Shown: positions 37,638 to 46,501 of the stretch, one piece after another | Position numbering within the stretch: the first letter of the stretch is position 1 | How the letters are laid out: the number at the start of each line of letters is the position of its first letter | Assembly (NCBI GenBank): GCA_016707485.1 | Contig: JADJHN010000002.1 | Location: forward strand, 1,364,001-1,428,000 | DNA from: Lysobacterales bacterium | Lineage (GTDB): Bacteria; Pseudomonadota; Gammaproteobacteria; Xanthomonadales; Rhodanobacteraceae | Direction of reading: 5' to 3' | Length of the DNA: 64,000 nt | The notes under the pieces: generated by a model | Database searches by the model: none | Told to the model about the DNA's origin: nothing | The model's input: the letters and a program-made list of their open reading frames with translations, nothing else | Made by a program: the position numbers and the translations under genes

Positions 37638-40145
37638 TCATGGTGTTTCGAACCCGTCGGCAAAGATCGTGTCGCTGAGAACGGTGCTGCTGCGGCAGCG
37701 GCCGAACTCCGAGGTGCCACGCTGGAAGAAGACGAGGTCATTCGGGTCGCCGAGCAGACGTGTCGCGGTGCTCGTGACCCAGCGCGGGGTGTTGAAGTAG
37801 TTGCTGTTCCCAGACGGCGCAGTCAGTGGCGCAGCGCTGAACGTCGTCGTGCCATCACTGACGCCGGGCGAACCATCTTCGATCGAAACAAAGGTCGAAC
37901 CGAGCCACTCCTGCCCCTGGCCCCAGGAACCCATCGGAATGCTGCCGATGACAATCGGATTGCACTGCGGCACGGCGTAGAAATCGATCCGATACCAGCC
38001 GTTGGCCGAATTCAGGGTGCCGCTCGCCCGTGCAATGTTGCCGCTGCCTTCGAGCGCCGTGAGGCTGGGCTTGTTCTGATTGCCGTTTGCCGCATTCGCG
38101 GGTGGGTTGGAGTTGCTGTTGTTGAAGAAATCGATGCCGTCATCGCCCAGATCGATGCCGATGCCGGCGTTGTCGTGGAAGCGGTTGCGCCGGATCGGAT
38201 TGGAGGCCGATGCGATAATCACGACACCATCGCTGCCGCTGAAGGCAATGCGATTGCCATCCACCAGGGTGGCACTGGCCGAGTTGGCGATGCGCACGCC
38301 GTGCCCGCCGTTGCCGCGGTCGGCGCAGGTGCCGGCGCACAGCGCCGGAATGCCGATGCGATTCCCCGTGATGCGGTTGTTCACCGCGTAGCTGCCGCTT
38401 ACCTCGATGCCATTCAAGGTGCTGTTCGAGACCACGTTGTCCTTAACGACGTGGCCGGGACCGTTGATCAGGATGCCGCGCTCGTTGCCGCGGATGTCAC
38501 CGCCGCTGAGCGTGCCGATGTAGTTGTTTTCGATCACGGTGTCGGTCGGTTGGGTGCTGCCCGACCCCGTGATGCTGACGCCCGCGCCGAGCGCATGGGT
38601 GACCACATTGCGCTCGCCCGGTTCCGGCCCGCCGATGCGCACGCCCTGGGTGCTGCCGCCGATGCGCACGCCGGTGCCGCTGGGCAGCGCGCTGTAGCTG
38701 CCGAAGTTGCCGCCTACCTGGGACCCGGCCAGACGATGATCGCGGCCACCGGCGAATTGCACCGCAGCAATCGAGTGGCCGGAAAACCCGAGGCCCTCGA
38801 TGCTCACCGTGGCTTCGGGCGAGGCCGTGGTGGCGACGTTCAGGCCGTAGGCGCCAGTGATCTGGTTGGCGCCATCGAGAACCACGCACAGTGTCGCGTT
38901 GTTGCCGACTGCTGCCGTGTTGCGGCTGGCACCCGGCTGGGTATAGCCATCGATGACGACCGGGTGCGCGATCGTGGGCAGCAGCGAAGCCAGCGTGATG
39001 ACCCGCGGGCAGGCGCCGGAAATGTTGAAGTGGATGCGGTTGACGCCGGGCGCGGCATTGGCGTCGATCAATGCCTGGCGCAGCGAGCCGGCACCTGAGT
39101 CGTTGGCGTTGGTGACGCCGAGCACGCTGGCCGTGGTGCCGATGTTGGATTCGAACGCGCCGCGATCCGGTGCCTCGCCGTACCAGCGCGGATTGCCATC
39201 GAAGTCCTTCTGCTGCAGCAGGTTGACGTTGACGCGGGCACTGTTGATCGCAGGCGAAGTGGACGAAGGATGCCAGTCGTTTCCGGCTGGATTGGCGAAT
39301 TGCGGATCGCCGGTCGATGTCGCCACCGGGGGCATTGCCAGTGGGCGGTTGGCATTGACCCCATTGCCCAGGACGTTGTTGTACAGGCGTGCGTCGATGG
39401 AACTGACCGCCGCGCGCTTGCGCAGTCGGATGTCGGTGAGGTTTCCCCAGAACACGTTGCTGGAGGCAAACAGACGCCAGTCATCGGTTTCGGGGAGATC
39501 CGACCGGATCAGGCAGAGTGCGCCATCACCGATGTTCTGCGCGAAGGTGCTGTGTTCGATCGTGGCCGTTTCTAGGTCATAGGTGTTGATCTCGATCGCG
39601 CAATTGTGGAGTCCGCTGCCGCCGCCGCTGCGCGTGACCACGCTGTTCCTGATCGTGGTGCGATCGCCCACGACGTAGGTGCTGGTGACCTGATCCAGCC
39701 AGATCCGCTCGAGGTCCGTGTTGTCCCCGCCGAACAAGATGAGGTCGCGGACATTGCGGAACGCCAGTCGGTCAACCCGCAGCGGGGGGCTGTTCGGCCA
39801 GCCGCTGAACTGCAGATCCGTGCCGGTCAGCACGGTGGCGGCGGGATTCTCGCTGCGCGACGTGCAGCCGTTGTTGTAGCCCCCCTGGAGGCTGACCGAT
39901 TCATTGAAAGCCTTGTAATTGCCAGTCGCCGGATCGACAGCGCTGCCGGTCATGTCCCACGCGCCGGCCGTCATCTTGATCACGACAGGCTCGCTCCGGG
40001 CCAGAGTCCAGGCGCTGTTGAACTGAGCGATCGTGGCGACGCAGCGATCGACTGCCTGGGCGGGATGTGCAATCACTGCCAGCAGTACGGCGAAAGCGAC
40101 CGCCAGCGTGGCGCCGGGGCGGAAAGAACGGGGCACGGCAAGCAT
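37638..40145 (-). CDS. Secreted right-handed beta-helix protein with C-terminal DGFE motif
   Basis: 835 residues from ATG 40145 (GAGG about 8 bases upstream). A signal peptide ending AHPAQA (about residue 31) is followed by parallel beta-helix repeats rich in asparagine ladders (NNYIGTLSGGDIRGNERGIL, VVSNSTLNGIEVSG), the pattern of polymorphic-outer-membrane/pectate-lyase-like proteins. GSLRQALIDANAAPGVNRI (about 340) is a CSLREA-like start of a second helix. The protein ends DTIFADGFETP. No catalytic residues of polysaccharide lyases are clear, so a binding or surface role is as likely. It is divergent from a similar protein gene across 158 bases. Confidence 0.88.
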   Translation of the reverse strand: MLAVPRSFRPGATLAVAFAVLLAVIAHPAQAVDRCVATIAQFNSAWTLARSEPVVIKMTAGAWDMTGSAVDPATGNYKAFNESVSLQGGYNNGCTSRSENPAATVLTGTDLQFSGWPNSPPLRVDRLAFRNVRDLILFGGDNTDLERIWLDQVTSTYVVGDRTTIRNSVVTRSGGGSGLHNCAIEINTYDLETATIEHSTFAQNIGDGALCLIRSDLPETDDWRLFASSNVFWGNLTDIRLRKRAAVSSIDARLYNNVLGNGVNANRPLAMPPVATSTGDPQFANPAGNDWHPSSTSPAINSARVNVNLLQQKDFDGNPRWYGEAPDRGAFESNIGTTASVLGVTNANDSGAGSLRQALIDANAAPGVNRIHFNISGACPRVITLASLLPTIAHPVVIDGYTQPGASRNTAAVGNNATLCVVLDGANQITGAYGLNVATTASPEATVSIEGLGFSGHSIAAVQFAGGRDHRLAGSQVGGNFGSYSALPSGTGVRIGGSTQGVRIGGPEPGERNVVTHALGAGVSITGSGSTQPTDTVIENNYIGTLSGGDIRGNERGILINGPGHVVKDNVVSNSTLNGIEVSGSYAVNNRITGNRIGIPALCAGTCADRGNGGHGVRIANSASATLVDGNRIAFSGSDGVVIIASASNPIRRNRFHDNAGIGIDLGDDGIDFFNNSNSNPPANAANGNQNKPSLTALEGSGNIARASGTLNSANGWYRIDFYAVPQCNPIVIGSIPMGSWGQGQEWLGSTFVSIEDGSPGVSDGTTTFSAAPLTAPSGNSNYFNTPRWVTSTATRLLGDPNDLVFFQRGTSEFGRCRSSTVLSDTIFADGFETP

Positions 40146-40303
40146 GGCGAACGCCTCGGGAAGGTGGCTCCGCCGGCAAGAACGCAAGGTTGTCGGAAAT
40201 CGTGCCAGGTATTTCGGCAGCCCGTGTCCGTTGGCACGATGTTTAGCGGTTTCGCGTTCTTGTGCGCACCGGAGCCTTTCCCGTGGCTCGGAGCGCCCCG
40301 AAC

Positions 40304-42805
40304 ATGTCCCCGATCCGCACCCTTCCGGCCCTCTGCGCCCTGCTGCTCGCATCGGCAGCGCCGGCGGCGACTATCCAGGTGAACACCTGGCAGAACACTG
40401 CCGGCACCTACGATTGCACGCTGCGTGGTGCCATCACCGCCGCCAATTCCAACACCGTTGTCAACGGCTGTCCGGCAGGTTCTGCCAGCGTCGCCGACAT
40501 CATCCTGGTCCCGCCGGGCATCTATTACCTTGGCGGGATTGACGGGACCTACTGGAACGAGGACAGCAACGCCACCGGCGATCTGGACATTCGATCCAAC
40601 CTGATCCTGCGCGGCAGCGACGCGCGCAGTACGGTCGTCATCGCCCAGCCCCGCGACCGCGTCATCGACATCCGGACCGGTGTCGACCAGCTGACGATCG
40701 AGAACCTGACCCTGGTCGGCGGCGACGTGAGCCAGAACGCCGGTGCCATCGGCGACGGCCGTGGCGGCACGGTGCGTCTCGACAGCTTCATATCCCAGGT
40801 GACGCTGCGCAACACGATCCTGCGCGACGGCATCGCGCAGGACGGCGGAAACCTTCACGCAGTGCTCCAGGGCAGCGCATCAGCCCCCGGCCTGCGCCTG
40901 GAAAACGTGAGCGTGCTCGATGGCCGCGCCGTGACGGTCGGCGGCGGCATGCATCTGGTCAACGGCTCCACCGCCGAGCCCGAGCGCATCACCCTGGTCA
41001 ACACCACGATCAGCGGCAACCACGCCGATGTGGAAGGTGGCGGCGTCTGGATGAGCGGGCGGGTGCGGATAAACCATGCCAGCATCACCGGCAACAGTCC
41101 TGATGGCGTCTTCGTCGTCACCAACCCCGGCGTGCTGCGCCTGCGCATGAGCAACAGCGTGATCTGGGGCAACTACCGGGGCACGGTGATGAACTCGATC
41201 TCCTGCAGCACGAACACCACCGGCTGGGCGGAACTGGCATACAGCCTGATCTCGTACGGCAATCCGGGCGAATGTTCGGGACAATCGGCTACCCAGGTGC
41301 TGTTCAACGTCGATCCCGAGATATCCCCGCGTTTCGATTTCGGCGCCGGCCTGCCGCTGCATGCGCTGTTGCCCGGCAGCCCGGCGATCGGTCAGGGCAA
41401 GCACCTGGCCACCGGCATGGGCGACCCCTGCACCGCCACCGATGCGCGTGGCGTGCTGCGACCGGCGCTGGGCTGCGATATCGGCGCCTTCCAGGTTCGC
41501 TACGACCTGCAGGTAAACAGCACCGCCGATCTGCCCGACGCCAATCCCGGCAATGGAAGCTGTGCGGCGGTCAACGGCCAGTGCACGCTGCGTGCGGCGG
41601 TGATGGAGGCCACGGCCAGCGGCGGGCGCTGGATGGTGCAGGTGCCTGCGGGCACCTATCACCTCGATCGCGGCATCGTGGCCGGCAACGATGCGAATGG
41701 CGGCGATCTGGACATCGCGCCCGCCGCGGGTCGCCCGCCACTGAGCCTGGCGCTGATCGGCCAGGGCGAGGTCGGGCAGGTGAACCTCGTCGGCGAATCG
41801 GATCGGGTGCTCGAGGTGTTCGGGCGCTTCGGAGACAATGGCAATCCGTGGAACACGCGGCCGCTGGCGTTCGCCCTGGTCAATGCCACGGTGCGTGGCG
41901 GGCGCTTGTCGTCGGATCCGTTCAACGACGGTCTCGCCGGCGGCGGCATCCGCATCATGGCGGGTCGTACCCTGCTCTACAACGTGGTGCTGCGTGACAA
42001 CGAGATCGTGGATGCAGGGAGCGCGGCGACGATCTACGCATACCTGTCGCCGGACCGGGTCAGCCACCCGAACGGACTGATTGAGGAATTCCTGCCTTAC
42101 TCGAGCAGCCTGCATCTCGAACGTTTTGCTTTGGTGGACAACCACGGACCGGGGGAAAGCACCTACGGCGCCGGCTTTGTCAGCCGCTATTCCCCAAACG
42201 TCTATTTCCGGAACGAGCCGTCGATCCTGCGCAACGGCACCATTGCCGGCAATACCTTTGCGCAAGGCGCCGCGCTTTCCGTCGCGGGCCGCGACATGGC
42301 TGTTTCCTATCTGACCGTCGCCGGCAACCATGCACTGTCCGAAGCCGCCACCACGGCGCCTGGCGGTCTGCAGCTCCTGCCCGCCGCTGCCGGTGCGGCC
42401 CCGGTGGTGACGGCCAGCGTCATCGCCGGCAATACCGCCGCCGGGCAGCCGTGGGACTGCGCCTTCGACCCCGCGGTGCTGGCTTTGGGTTATCTGGCGG
42501 TGGGGACCGATGACCGGTGCACGATCGGCGGCGACCCCACCGGAAACCAGATCAACATCGACCCGCAGCTGGCACCACTGTCCTGGACCGACACCGGCAT
42601 GGGCGTGATGCTGCCCCTGGCCGGCAGCCCCGTTCGCCATGCGATCCCGCAGGCGCATTGCCTGGACGCGCAGATCCGCTTCAATCCGCGCGATGCGCTC
42701 GATGATGCTCGTGCGGCCGGCAGCGGGTGCAGCATCGGCGCGATCGAGCAGCGGCTGGCGCCGGAAACGCCGATCTTCGCCGATGGCTTCGAGACGATGC
42801 CGTAG
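40304..42805 (+). CDS. Secreted CSLREA-domain beta-helix protein with C-terminal DGFE motif
   Basis: 833 residues from ATG 40304, with signal peptide MSPIRTLPALCALLLASAAP and following AA. Two CSLREA-type modules are visible, around DCTLRGAITAANS (residue 37) and QCTLRAAVMEAT (residue 425), each followed by beta-helix turns with N-x-T-I-S-G-N steps. It therefore looks like an internal duplication of one module. It ends TPIFADGFETMP, nearly identical to the tail of the divergent neighbour. Extracellular or outer-membrane location is likely; the function is unknown. Confidence 0.88.
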   Translation: MSPIRTLPALCALLLASAAPAATIQVNTWQNTAGTYDCTLRGAITAANSNTVVNGCPAGSASVADIILVPPGIYYLGGIDGTYWNEDSNATGDLDIRSNLILRGSDARSTVVIAQPRDRVIDIRTGVDQLTIENLTLVGGDVSQNAGAIGDGRGGTVRLDSFISQVTLRNTILRDGIAQDGGNLHAVLQGSASAPGLRLENVSVLDGRAVTVGGGMHLVNGSTAEPERITLVNTTISGNHADVEGGGVWMSGRVRINHASITGNSPDGVFVVTNPGVLRLRMSNSVIWGNYRGTVMNSISCSTNTTGWAELAYSLISYGNPGECSGQSATQVLFNVDPEISPRFDFGAGLPLHALLPGSPAIGQGKHLATGMGDPCTATDARGVLRPALGCDIGAFQVRYDLQVNSTADLPDANPGNGSCAAVNGQCTLRAAVMEATASGGRWMVQVPAGTYHLDRGIVAGNDANGGDLDIAPAAGRPPLSLALIGQGEVGQVNLVGESDRVLEVFGRFGDNGNPWNTRPLAFALVNATVRGGRLSSDPFNDGLAGGGIRIMAGRTLLYNVVLRDNEIVDAGSAATIYAYLSPDRVSHPNGLIEEFLPYSSSLHLERFALVDNHGPGESTYGAGFVSRYSPNVYFRNEPSILRNGTIAGNTFAQGAALSVAGRDMAVSYLTVAGNHALSEAATTAPGGLQLLPAAAGAAPVVTASVIAGNTAAGQPWDCAFDPAVLALGYLAVGTDDRCTIGGDPTGNQINIDPQLAPLSWTDTGMGVMLPLAGSPVRHAIPQAHCLDAQIRFNPRDALDDARAAGSGCSIGAIEQRLAPETPIFADGFETMP

Positions 42806-43216
42806 CAAGCCTCGACCGATGTGGAGCTTGCAGCGCGGCTTTGACTTGTCGCTTCGGGTTGGTTCTGAGCGGAGCACGTTGCGCTCCACGAAGGCGGTTG
42901 CGGGGCGCTATCGGGTGCCGGCGCGGATGGTTTGCGTGCGCGGGTCGGTGTTCGGGGCCGAGCAGGGCAACCAATGCGGCAAGCTGGCGTTCGCGTCAGA
43001 GGATTTGGGTGTCGCGTGGTGTCGGCTCCACCGCTCGCGCGGTTTGAGCCGACCTACGGCAAATGTCAGAGGTGATGCTTCGCGGCGAGGCTGCGCGGGT
43101 GTTCGGGGCCGAGCAGAGCAACCAATGCGGCAAGCTGGCGTTCGCGTCAGAGGATTTGGGTGTCGCGTGGTGTCGGCTCCACCGCTCGCGCGGTTTGAGC
43201 CGACCTACGGCAAATG
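42806..43216. other. Intergenic region between convergent genes, mostly tandem repeat
   Basis: No independent gene is seen. From 42951 onward it consists of two 151-base repeat units derived from the end of the kinase gene. Before that, a short GC-rich inverted repeat (GGAGCACGTTGCGCTCC, about 42872-42888) may end transcription of the beta-helix gene, without a T-tract. Confidence 0.6.
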
Positions 43217-43252
43217 TCAGAGGTGTTGCTTCGCGGCGAGGCTGCGCGGGTG
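42951..43252. repeat. 151-bp tandem direct repeat, two full copies plus a coding partial copy
   Basis: Units start at 42951, 43102 and 43253, each with TTCGGGGCCGAGCAG. The first two differ at only two positions. The third start lies in the last codons of the kinase gene and diverges after about 45 bases. Each unit holds a copy of the kinase 3' end plus a palindromic stretch (GTCGGCTCCACCGC...GAGCCGACC). It arose by tandem duplication across the end of the gene. Confidence 0.93.
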
Positions 43253-45889
43253 TTCGGGGCCGAGCAGGGCAACCAATGCGGCAAGCTGGCGTTCGCGCCA
43301 GCGCGGAAGATCGTCATGGCCGAGCAGCGCCGCCGCGTCGGCCCGCAGGCCCAGGGTTTCGGCCAACGCATTGCCCGGCTCGGGATGGCGCTGCACCAGT
43401 TCTTCGAGCGCCGTGTCCAGCGCCGCCAACGCATCGTCCTGGCCCTCGCGCAGGCGCGCAAACGCGAGCGCAGCGGCAGTGAGGAAATAGTCCGCTTCCT
43501 CGCGGTTGCTGAGGCTGGCGAAGTGTTGTTCGGCATCGGTCAGCACGGCCAGCGCCTCGGCGTTGCGCTCTTGAGCCAGCAGGATCAGGCCCAGTTGCGC
43601 TTCGGCCCAGCCCAGTTGGGTGGCACCGGCAGCGGCGTGGATGCTGCGCGCACGTTCGGCCATGGCGGCGGCTTCGTCGAGCCGCTGGCTGTAGCGATAC
43701 AGCCGTGCTAGCAGCAGCCTGACGCTGGCGACGATGGTGTGATCGGAATGCAGGGTGCGCTCGGCGGTTTCCAGCGCCTGCAGCGCGGCGGCCTCGGCGT
43801 GATCGTAGCGGCCAAGGCCGAGCAATGCGGCGGCGCGACCGAGGTGCAGCCAGGCCTGCCGGGATTCGGGCGCTTGCGGGTCGAGCGCCAGCAGGCGACT
43901 GGCTTCGCTGTAGGCACGCTCGGCATCGGTATATCGGTCGCGGCGGATGGCGGTCGCGCCAAGGTTGTTCCAGTCCACCGCCAGTCGCGAATCGTCGGTG
44001 CCGAGCAATTGACGACGTTCGGCGAGAATGCGTTCGTAGAGTTGCTGGCTGGCGGGCAGGTCGCCGCGGAACTGGGCGTTCTTGGCAAGCGTCGTGAGGG
44101 TCGCGATGCGGCCCAGGGCGAGGTCTGCTCGCGGGCCCAAGCGATCGAACAGCGCGAGGGATTCTTCGCTGGCTGCCAGCGCGGCCGCCAAACGCCCGCG
44201 GGCGGTATCGTGCATGGCCGAATAATGCAGTGCATCGGCCAACGCCGGCCAGGCGTCCTCGCCGAGCGTGCGCAGTTCCGCGATGCCGGCATCCATCCGG
44301 GTCCATCCTTCCTCCGCTGCACCGAGCGCAATCAGGCTGTTGCCGATCGCCACCTGCAGTTCGGCCCGGGTATCAGGCGCGTCGTCGAGTGCATCCACTT
44401 GTGCGGCCGCGTAGCGGATCAGGTCGACGGCAGTGGTCTGGGCACCGCTGCGCGAGAGTTCCGGATTGCCGGACTTGAGCAGGGACACGACGAATCGCTT
44501 GGTTTCCTCGGCGCGAAGCGCCTGTGCTTCGGCGCGTTCGAGGTGCTGTTCGGCCAGTACCCGCTGAAGGTTCGCTTCGTTGGCCTGTTCGCGTGCAATC
44601 CGCGCTTGCCACAAGGCGGTGCCGAAGCCTGCTATCAGCGCAATCAAAGCGAGTGCCGTGGCAGCAGTGCCGATGCGATGCCGCAGCATGAACTTGCGCA
44701 ACCGATAGCCGGAGGAATCCGGGCGTGCGCTGATCGGGCGACCATCGAGAAACGCACCCAGGTCAGCACCGAGTGCGGCAGCGGAGGGATACCGGCGTTC
44801 GGGTTCGGGGCGCAGTGCGGTCAGCACGATGCGATCCAGGTCGCCGGCGACAAGGCGCGACAGGCGCGCCGCATCCGCTGGCGAAGTGCCCCAGCATTGC
44901 GTCAATTCGGCAGCATCGAGGCGCCGCAATGCCTGGCTTGGTCGCACCAGCGAATCGTATTCGGCCGAAACGACACTGCCGGTGGTCAGCGCACGATTCC
45001 GAGGATACGGCAACAGCCCGGTCAGCAGTTCGTAGAGCACGACGCCAAGCGCATGCACGTCGGTGGCGGTACTGATCGCCTCACCGTGGATCTGTTCGGG
45101 CGCGGCGTACGCGGGCGACAGCACGCGCAGGCCGGTGCGGGTTTCGTGCGCATCCTGGGCATCGCCGAGCAGTTTGGCGATGCCGAAATCGAGCAGGCGC
45201 GGCTCGCCGCCGGAATCGACGAGGATGTTCGATGGCTTGAGATCGCGATGCACGACGAGCTGGCGCTGCGCATGGGCCACCGTATCGCAGACCTTGCGCA
45301 TCAGGGCGACGCGTCCGCGCAGCGGCAGGTTGTGCGTGCGTGTCCAGTCGGTGATCGGCGTGCCCTCGACGAACTCCATTACGAAGTACGGTCGGCCATC
45401 GGCATCGACACCCCCGTCAAGCAGGCGCGCGATATTGGGGTGACTCAGACCGGCGAGGATTCGCCGTTCCTGCACGAAGCGCTGCAGGATTTCCTCGCTG
45501 TCCATGCCACGCTTGAGCCGCTTGAGCGCGGCCTGCTGCATGAAGCCGCCATCGTGGCGCTCGGCGAGGAACACCTCGCCCATTCCGCCGCGTCCGAGTG
45601 GACGCACGATGCGCCAGTGGCCGACCTGTTCGCCGATCTCGCTGGAGGGAGCTGGCTCGGCTTGCGCGAGCGCCTGCTGCGCAAGCACTCCAAGGCCGGT
45701 GTCCAGCAAGCCGTCATTGGATCCGGCCGCGGCGAGCAGCTCGGACAAGTCAGCAGCCAGGGCGGGTTCGTCTTGTGCAATCGCGGCCAGACGTTCGCGT
45801 TGCGCGGTCGGGTCGAGGTCGAGCAATCGATCAAGTTCGCTGGACTGGCGATGCCAGCGTGCGCGTTCATCCGGGCTGGGCGTCGGCAT
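43217..45889 (-). CDS. Membrane Ser/Thr protein kinase with periplasmic TPR region (PknB-type)
   Basis: 890 residues. The kinase domain covers about 91-370: GRGGMGEVF glycine loop, ALKRLK (ATP lysine), HRDLKPSNIL catalytic loop, DFGIAKLL Mg loop, APEQ. One membrane helix follows near residues 410-430 (GTAATALALIALIAGFG), then a long TPR region to the end, expected in the periplasm. ATG 45889 overlaps the sigma-factor gene by 23 bases, so translation is coupled. Pairs of this type (ECF43-like sigma with an adjacent kinase) are known in Xanthomonas, where the kinase phosphorylates and activates the sigma factor. The 3' end of the gene has been tandemly duplicated downstream. Confidence 0.92.
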   Translation of the reverse strand: MPTPSPDERARWHRQSSELDRLLDLDPTAQRERLAAIAQDEPALAADLSELLAAAGSNDGLLDTGLGVLAQQALAQAEPAPSSEIGEQVGHWRIVRPLGRGGMGEVFLAERHDGGFMQQAALKRLKRGMDSEEILQRFVQERRILAGLSHPNIARLLDGGVDADGRPYFVMEFVEGTPITDWTRTHNLPLRGRVALMRKVCDTVAHAQRQLVVHRDLKPSNILVDSGGEPRLLDFGIAKLLGDAQDAHETRTGLRVLSPAYAAPEQIHGEAISTATDVHALGVVLYELLTGLLPYPRNRALTTGSVVSAEYDSLVRPSQALRRLDAAELTQCWGTSPADAARLSRLVAGDLDRIVLTALRPEPERRYPSAAALGADLGAFLDGRPISARPDSSGYRLRKFMLRHRIGTAATALALIALIAGFGTALWQARIAREQANEANLQRVLAEQHLERAEAQALRAEETKRFVVSLLKSGNPELSRSGAQTTAVDLIRYAAAQVDALDDAPDTRAELQVAIGNSLIALGAAEEGWTRMDAGIAELRTLGEDAWPALADALHYSAMHDTARGRLAAALAASEESLALFDRLGPRADLALGRIATLTTLAKNAQFRGDLPASQQLYERILAERRQLLGTDDSRLAVDWNNLGATAIRRDRYTDAERAYSEASRLLALDPQAPESRQAWLHLGRAAALLGLGRYDHAEAAALQALETAERTLHSDHTIVASVRLLLARLYRYSQRLDEAAAMAERARSIHAAAGATQLGWAEAQLGLILLAQERNAEALAVLTDAEQHFASLSNREEADYFLTAAALAFARLREGQDDALAALDTALEELVQRHPEPGNALAETLGLRADAAALLGHDDLPRWRERQLAALVALLGPEHPRSLAAKQHL

Positions 45890-46442
45890 GTCCCAGCTCG
45901 CGGTAGAGGAATGCCTTGGCCTTGGTCCAGTCGCGCTTGAGCGAGCGTTCCGCGCGCTCAAGCACCTCGGCCAGCTCGACAAAGCCAAGCCCGCAGAAGA
46001 AATGCAGCTCGACCAGCCGGGCGAGATTTTCGTCGAACTGCTCCAGACGCTCGAGTGCGGCGTCGAGACTGAGCAGTTCGTCGTCACGTCCTCCGATGAT
46101 TGCGGCAAGGGCCGGCTCGGCCATGGCATCGAGCGACAGCGGCGCGAGTCCGTCGCCGCGTTTGATTGCGCCGCGTTTGCGTACGTGATCGACGACGATC
46201 TGGCGCATCGCGCGCGAGGCGAGCGCGAAAAAGTGCCGGCGATCGTTCGGGCCGGCATTGGCGCCGACCATGCGCAGATAGACCTCGTGCACCAGCGATT
46301 GCGCGCCCCCGACATCCGCTCCGCTGCGCAGCAGATGCCGCTGCGCCATGCGGTGCAAGTCGGCATAGGTAATCTTGAACAGTTGCGCTTCGGCGACCTT
46401 GTCACCGGCCCGCGCCGCTGCGATCAGTTGGGTTGTATCCAA
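45867..46442 (-). CDS. ECF-type RNA polymerase sigma factor linked to a Ser/Thr kinase
   Basis: 191 residues from TTG 46442. That start has GGAGGGG with ideal spacing, while the in-frame ATG 46502 has none and overlaps the hemL stop. Region 2 includes LHRMAQRHLLRSG and SLVHEVYLRMVG; region 4 is ELHFFCGLGFVELAEVLERAERSLKRDW. The signature is that of the TIGR02999/ECF43-type group, which lacks an anti-sigma factor and is controlled by an adjacent Ser/Thr kinase. That kinase gene follows with a 23-base overlap. The target promoters are unknown; in Xanthomonas citri a similar pair controls a type VI secretion system. Confidence 0.9.
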   Translation of the reverse strand: MDTTQLIAAARAGDKVAEAQLFKITYADLHRMAQRHLLRSGADVGGAQSLVHEVYLRMVGANAGPNDRRHFFALASRAMRQIVVDHVRKRGAIKRGDGLAPLSLDAMAEPALAAIIGGRDDELLSLDAALERLEQFDENLARLVELHFFCGLGFVELAEVLERAERSLKRDWTKAKAFLYRELGHADAQPG

Positions 46443-46501
46443 CGCGCCCCTCCACAGGACATCGGCATCAATAGCATGCGTGTGCGCAGAGCAACAAGGC
46501 A

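Noticed and set aside
40880..42889. 669-codon antisense frame in the CSLREA protein gene
   Set aside because: Shadow of a secreted repeat protein; the product is rich in Arg, His and Val without structure.
42951..43252. Tandem repeats considered as a CRISPR array
   Set aside because: Units are 151 bases and nearly identical throughout, with no variable spacers, and they derive from the neighbouring gene end.
43739..45940. 733-codon open frame opposite the Ser/Thr kinase
   Set aside because: Fully antisense to a kinase with all motifs intact; composition is that of a shadow frame with no recognisable domain.
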